A stretch of DNA of 64,000 bases, taken from NCBI RefSeq assembly GCF_017304615.1, contig NZ_JAFKLZ010000001.1:806001-870000 (forward strand), read 5' to 3'. This DNA is from Sphingomonas sp. (GTDB lineage: Bacteria > Pseudomonadota > Alphaproteobacteria > Sphingomonadales > Sphingomonadaceae). Made by a program: the position numbers and the translations under genes. Below, in pieces: positions 60,187 through 64,000 of this stretch. Below the pieces are notes generated by a model. The model was not told where the DNA came from and did not search any database. It was given only the letters and a program-made list of their open reading frames with translations. Numbering within the stretch: position 1 is the stretch's first letter; each line of letters starts with the position of its first letter.

Positions 60187-61934
60187 CAGACCAGCGCCTT
60201 CGCCTCGTCGTCCATCGTGCCGTAGACTTCGCCCGCCTGCAGGATCATGTCGGTGTGCGCCGCGCCCGACGGGATCATCGGGAAGCAATTGGCGAGCTGC
60301 GCGACGCGGCAATCGACCATCACCGGGCCGTCATAAGCGAGCATGTCGGCGATGCCCGCGTCGAGCTGCGACCGCTCCTCGATGCGGATGCCCTTCCACC
60401 CATAGGCTTCGGCCAGCTTCACGAAATCGGGCAGAGAGTCCGAATAGCTTTCGGCGTAGCGGCTTTCATAGGTCAGCTCCTGCCACTGACGGACCATGCC
60501 CATATATTCGTTGTTGAGGATGAAAATCTTGACCGGCAGGCGATACTGGGTCGCGGTCGCCAGTTCCTGAATGTTCATCTGGATCGATGCTTCGCCGGCT
60601 ATGTCGATGACCAGCGCCTTTGGATTGCCGAGTTGCGCGCCGATCGCCGCGGGCAGGCCATAGCCCATCGTGCCGAGCCCGCCCGAGGTCAGCCATTTGT
60701 TCGGCCCCTCGAACCCGAAATGCTGCGCGGCCCACATCTGGTGCTGGCCGACTTCGGTGGTAATGATCGGCGATTGCTTGTGCGTCGCCTCCCACAGCGC
60801 GCGGATCGCGCGTTGCGGCATGATCGACCTGGGATCGGCTTCGGGGAAATCGAGCGACTTCACCGCGCGCCAGCCGTCGATCTGCCGCCACCATTCGGCG
60901 GTGTCGGGCTTGGGATGCTGGCGCGCCTTCCAGATGCGGACCATGTCCTCCAGCGCATGGCCGACATCGGCGACCACCGCGAGGTCGATCCGCACCGTCT
61001 TGTTGATGCTGGAGCGGTCGATATCGATATGGACCTTGCGCGCGTTGGGCGCGAAGGCGTCGAGCCGGCCGGTCACGCGATCGTCGAACCGCGCGCCGAG
61101 CGCGACGATCAGATCGGCTTGGTTCATCGCCCAATTGGCTTCGTACGTGCCGTGCATGCCGAGCATGCCGAGCCATTGATCGGACGAAGCGGGGAAGGCC
61201 CCGAGGCCCATGAGCGTGGAGGTGACGGGCGCGCCGGTGATTCTCGCCAGTTCGCGCAGCAGTTGCGACGCGCCGGGGCCGGCGTTGATGACCCCGCCGC
61301 CGGTGTAGAGAATCGGACGCTCGGCCGCGGCAAGCATGTCGACCACCTGCTCGATCAGCGCCGGGTCAGCCTTGACCTGCGGGCGATAGGTCTTGTGCTG
61401 GATCGGGCCGGGCCTGATGTATTTCGAGGTCGCGACCTGCACGTCCTTTGGAATGTCGATCACGACCGGACCGGGGCGGCCCGAGGTCGCGATATGGAAC
61501 GCCTCGTGGATCGTCGCGCCGAGTTTCGACGGGTCCTTCACCAGATAATTGTGCTTGGTGCAGTGGCGCGTGATGCCGACCGTGTCGGCCTCCTGGAACG
61601 CGTCGGTGCCGATCAGCGCGGTGGGGACCTGACCCGTGATGACGACCATCGGGATCGAATCCATCAGCGCGTCGGTGATCCCGGTCACCGCATTGGTCGC
61701 GCCTGGGCCGGAGGTGACGAGCACGACGCCGGGCTTGCCGGTCGAGCGCGCATAGCCCTCCGCCGCATGCGTCGCCGCCTGTTCGTGACGGACGAGGATG
61801 TGGCGAATCCGCTTCTGCTTGAAGATAGCGTCGTAGATCGGGAGCACGGCGCCGCCGGGATAGCCGAACACGACCTCCACGCCGAGATCGCACAGCGCCT
61901 CGATCAGGATATCGGCTCCACTCTTTTCGGCCAC
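60186..61934 (-). CDS. ilvB: Acetolactate synthase large (catalytic) subunit
   Basis: 582 aa from a GTG at 61934, with GGAG 8 bases upstream. First common step of branched-chain amino-acid synthesis, TPP and FAD dependent. Catalytic Glu in RHEQAATHAAEGYARS; FAD region VVALGARFDDRVTGRL; TPP motif with GEASIQMNIQELAT and NNEYMGMVRQWQ. Promoter expected in the 88-bp gap to miaA; a possible TTGACG lies there. Confidence 0.97.
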
Positions 61935-62022
61935 GGTCGGGACTCCTTTCTTCGCATACGCAACAATAATACGGTCGCGGGGCGATAGAGGTATGAAAAC
62001 TACGCGTCAACCTACATTTGAA

Positions 62023-62946
62023 TCATCTTATGTCTATTTCATCAATACGAATGAAATTATCTGTCTCGACCGTTCGTGTCCAGTCGGCTGGCGGCTGATT
62101 GCGGAACCACGTGTATTGGCGCTTGGCATATTGGCGGGTGGCGACGCTGGCGCGCTCGATCGCGTCGCCGAGCGTGATCGTGCCCAGCGAGGCGGCGGCG
62201 AGTTCGGGCAGGCCGATCGCGCGGCGGACAGGCGCGTCGAGCGGCACGTCCTCGCGCGCGATCAAGGCGGCGACTTCGGTCATGGCGCCGTCATCGACCA
62301 TGGCGGCGAAGCGCCGGTCGATCCGATCGTTGAGCCACTCACGCGGCGGGAGGAGGATCAGCGCGCGCAGATCAATCCGCTCGCCGATCCCGCCGACGCG
62401 CTCGGTGCGCCACACCGCGATCGAGCGGCCGGTCGAACGGATCACCTCGAGCGCGCGGGCGATGCGGGTGGTATCGGCCGGGTTGAGTCTAGCGGCCTGT
62501 TCGGGGTCGTCGGCCTGGAGTGCGACAAAAGCGTCGCTCACTGACATCGCGCGGATCTCGGTGCGGATCGCCGGATTGATTTCGGGCACCGGCGCAATGC
62601 CGTCGATCAGCGTACGCAGATACAGACCGGTGCCACCGACCAGGATCGGCAGGCTGCCCGCCGCCACCGCCGCGTCGATCGCCTCCCGAGCCTCCGACGC
62701 CCAGCGCGCCGCGGAATAACCGGTGTCGGCGGCATCGACATGCCCGAACAACCGGTGCGGCGCGCGCGCCTCCTCGGCCGCCGACGGGCGCGCGGTGACG
62801 ATCCGCAAGTCGCGATAGACCTGCGCGCTGTCGGCGTTGATGATCGTGCCGCCATGCTTTTCCGCGAGCATCAGCGCGAGCGCGGACTTGCCGCTTGCGG
62901 TCGGCCCTGCGATGAGCGCCACTTTCGGGAGACTGGGCTTGTTCAT
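62023..62946 (-). CDS. miaA: tRNA dimethylallyltransferase
   Basis: 307 aa from the ATG at 62946. Transfers dimethylallyl to A37 of tRNAs reading UNN codons, before MiaB. P-loop [50 protein letters not shown] and the C-terminal [15 protein letters not shown]. Its start overlaps that of the divergent serB gene by 8 bp. Confidence 0.95.
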   Translation of the reverse strand: MNKPSLPKVALIAGPTASGKSALALMLAEKHGGTIINADSAQVYRDLRIVTARPSAAEEARAPHRLFGHVDAADTGYSAARWASEAREAIDAAVAAGSLPILVGGTGLYLRTLIDGIAPVPEINPAIRTEIRAMSVSDAFVALQADDPEQAARLNPADTTRIARALEVIRSTGRSIAVWRTERVGGIGERIDLRALILLPPREWLNDRIDRRFAAMVDDGAMTEVAALIAREDVPLDAPVRRAIGLPELAAASLGTITLGDAIERASVATRQYAKRQYTWFRNQPPADWTRTVETDNFIRIDEIDIR

Positions 62947-63814
62947 CGCGACGCTGATAGCCGCCGCATTGCCGAAGGGCGAGGTGTCCGTGGCGCACGA
63001 CCGTCTGGACGCGGCGGGCTGCCTGCCGGTCGCCAATGTGTGGGTCGAGCCGGGCGAGGCGTGCGACGTCGAGTTTGCGCGCGATCCCGCGGCGGCACGA
63101 ATGGCGCTGGAGGGGCAGGGCTATGACGTCATCGTTCAGCCGGCGGAGCATCGCCGCAAGAAGCTGATCGTCGCCGACATGGATTCGACGATGATCACCG
63201 TCGAATGCATCGACGAACTGGCCGACTATGCGGGGATCAAGGCCGAGGTCGCGCTGGTCACCGAAGCGGCGATGCGGGGCGAGATGGATTTCGGGCAAGC
63301 GCTCGATGCACGCGTTGCCTTGCTACGCGGAATGGACGAGAGCGTCATCGATCGCTGCCTGGCTGAGCGAGTCAGGGTCATGCCGGGCGCGCGCGAACTG
63401 GTGCGGACGATGCGTGGCCACGGCGCGACCGCGATCCTGGTGTCGGGCGGCTTCACGCGTTTTGCGGAGCCGGTCGCGCGAGAGATCGGCTTCGACCGTG
63501 CGATCGCCAACGTGCTGGAGGTCGTGGACGGCAAGCTCAGCGGCGCGGTCAGGAAACCGATCGTCGATGCGTCCACCAAGCTTGCCACGCTGGCCGAAGC
63601 GATCCTCGACCTCGGCCTGTCGCCGGAGGAAACGCTCGCGGTCGGCGACGGCGCCAACGACCTCGCGATGATCACGCAGGCGGGGCTGGGCGTCGCCTAT
63701 CACGCCAAGCCCGTCGTTGCCGAGGCAGCGGATGCGCGGATCGATCATGGCGACCTCTCGGCGCTGCTGTTCGCGCAGGGCTATGCACGGAAGGATTGGG
63801 TGACGGCTCAATAG
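62939..63814 (+). CDS. serB: Phosphoserine phosphatase
   Basis: 291 aa from a TTG at 62939, with GGGAGA 6 bases upstream. Makes serine from phosphoserine. N-terminal ACT-like half, then a HAD phosphatase: catalytic [37 protein letters not shown] and [10 protein letters not shown]. The ribosome site and any close promoter lie inside miaA. Longer in-frame starts exist, but homologues start near FIATLIAA. Confidence 0.92.
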   Translation: MFIATLIAAALPKGEVSVAHDRLDAAGCLPVANVWVEPGEACDVEFARDPAAARMALEGQGYDVIVQPAEHRRKKLIVADMDSTMITVECIDELADYAGIKAEVALVTEAAMRGEMDFGQALDARVALLRGMDESVIDRCLAERVRVMPGARELVRTMRGHGATAILVSGGFTRFAEPVAREIGFDRAIANVLEVVDGKLSGAVRKPIVDASTKLATLAEAILDLGLSPEETLAVGDGANDLAMITQAGLGVAYHAKPVVAEAADARIDHGDLSALLFAQGYARKDWVTAQ

Positions 63815-63867
63815 AACCGTTAGTCCGGCCCTTACTAGCGTGGCGCTGGATTAGGGTTCCGGGTTGG

Positions 63868-64000
63868 TTACGGAGCCACCGGCACGCAAGGTTTGACCGT
63901 GCCGCACGCGCTCGCCGCTTCGGACTTCGACTTGTACGGTCCCACCAGCACCTTGGTCAGGGAACCTGCCTTCACGAAGCTTGCCTGGTGGCCGGGGAAG
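63868..64000 (-). CDS. SPOR-domain protein, C-terminal end (partial)
   Basis: The last 44 residues of a gene that runs off the right edge. LTKVLVGPYKSKSEAASAC has the SPOR-domain pattern (hydrophobic-x-VGPY, then a helix), which binds denuded peptidoglycan at division sites. Ends TVKPCVPVAP. The rest of the protein cannot be judged. Convergent with serB. Confidence 0.75.
   Translation of the reverse strand, partial: FPGHQASFVKAGSLTKVLVGPYKSKSEAASACGTVKPCVPVAP

Noticed and set aside
60255-61988. 577-codon plus-strand frame across ilvB
   Set aside because: Antisense to a complete ilvB; composition of a shadow frame.
61935-62022. Leader peptide rich in Ile/Val/Leu upstream of ilvB
   Set aside because: The short gap was read on the minus strand; no frame rich in branched-chain codons and no paired hairpins were found.

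Overview
The window looks like chromosomal DNA of a sphingomonad (Alphaproteobacteria, Sphingomonas or a close relative). This rests on the high G+C, gene orders such as mtaB-ftsY-yciB, xerD-accA and ilvB-ilvN-ilvC, several TonB-dependent receptor features, and repeats of the GTCATCCCGG type. No CRISPR array, transposase or prophage was seen. Most of the window is housekeeping; the accessory interest lies in regulation, in small proteins and in a few damaged or unusual gene starts.

Layout. 1-2.6 kb: partial rarA, a His-rich PadR regulator with twin palindromic operators, a DUF2218 gene, an exported protein and sufE. 2.6-7.0 kb: an expanded phage-shock (Psp) locus, with divergent pspF, a sigma-54 promoter, a 48-aa exported peptide, pspA, pspB, pspC and six further small membrane/coiled-coil genes. 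7-10 kb: an exported protein, sodB, then a lower-G+C patch with two lipoprotein genes. 10-14.9 kb: yciB, ftsY, mtaB, a GGDEF-EAL protein and an RMF-like mini-protein. 15-19.8 kb: ffh, rpsP, rimM, then trmD and rplS, split by an antisense thioredoxin-reductase-like gene. 19.8-30 kb: a GT-C-like membrane protein, a DPP IV peptidase, asd, a DsbA-like isomerase, a GFA protein, a J-domain protein, a frameshifted ferredoxin, a glycosyltransferase, a GST and radA.

30-44 kb: cvpA, an Fe-S scaffold-like protein, a CPA2 antiporter, DUF423, aroK-aroB (minus strand), a small membrane protein, a 602-aa exported protein, xerD, accA, two orphan Flp pilins, mutT, a methyltransferase, comF, a glutaredoxin, a nitrilase, DUF1178, tRNA-Arg(CCT) and a DJ-1/PfpI protein that seems to start at ATC. 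44-53 kb: a SWIB protein, a glutathione-dependent formaldehyde pathway (frmA, a VOC gene, fghA) and two tandem TonB receptors. 53-64 kb: folE, a pteridine-reductase-like SDR and folB; DUF1993; leuA with a Leu-rich leader peptide; a BLUF photoreceptor next to a TMEM175-type channel; ilvC, ilvN and ilvB; miaA and serB with overlapping starts; and the end of a SPOR-domain gene.

How the parts work together. The Psp locus is a self-contained envelope-stress module: PspF would activate the sigma-54 promoter and PspA would bind damaged inner membrane. The extra small proteins carry a C-terminal coiled-coil module that resembles the end of PspB and is also fused to PspC. This is the best candidate for an undescribed system. 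Branched-chain amino-acid synthesis (ilvBNC and leuA) and folate/pteridine synthesis form coherent clusters, and leuA is probably controlled by translation of a Leu-rich leader.
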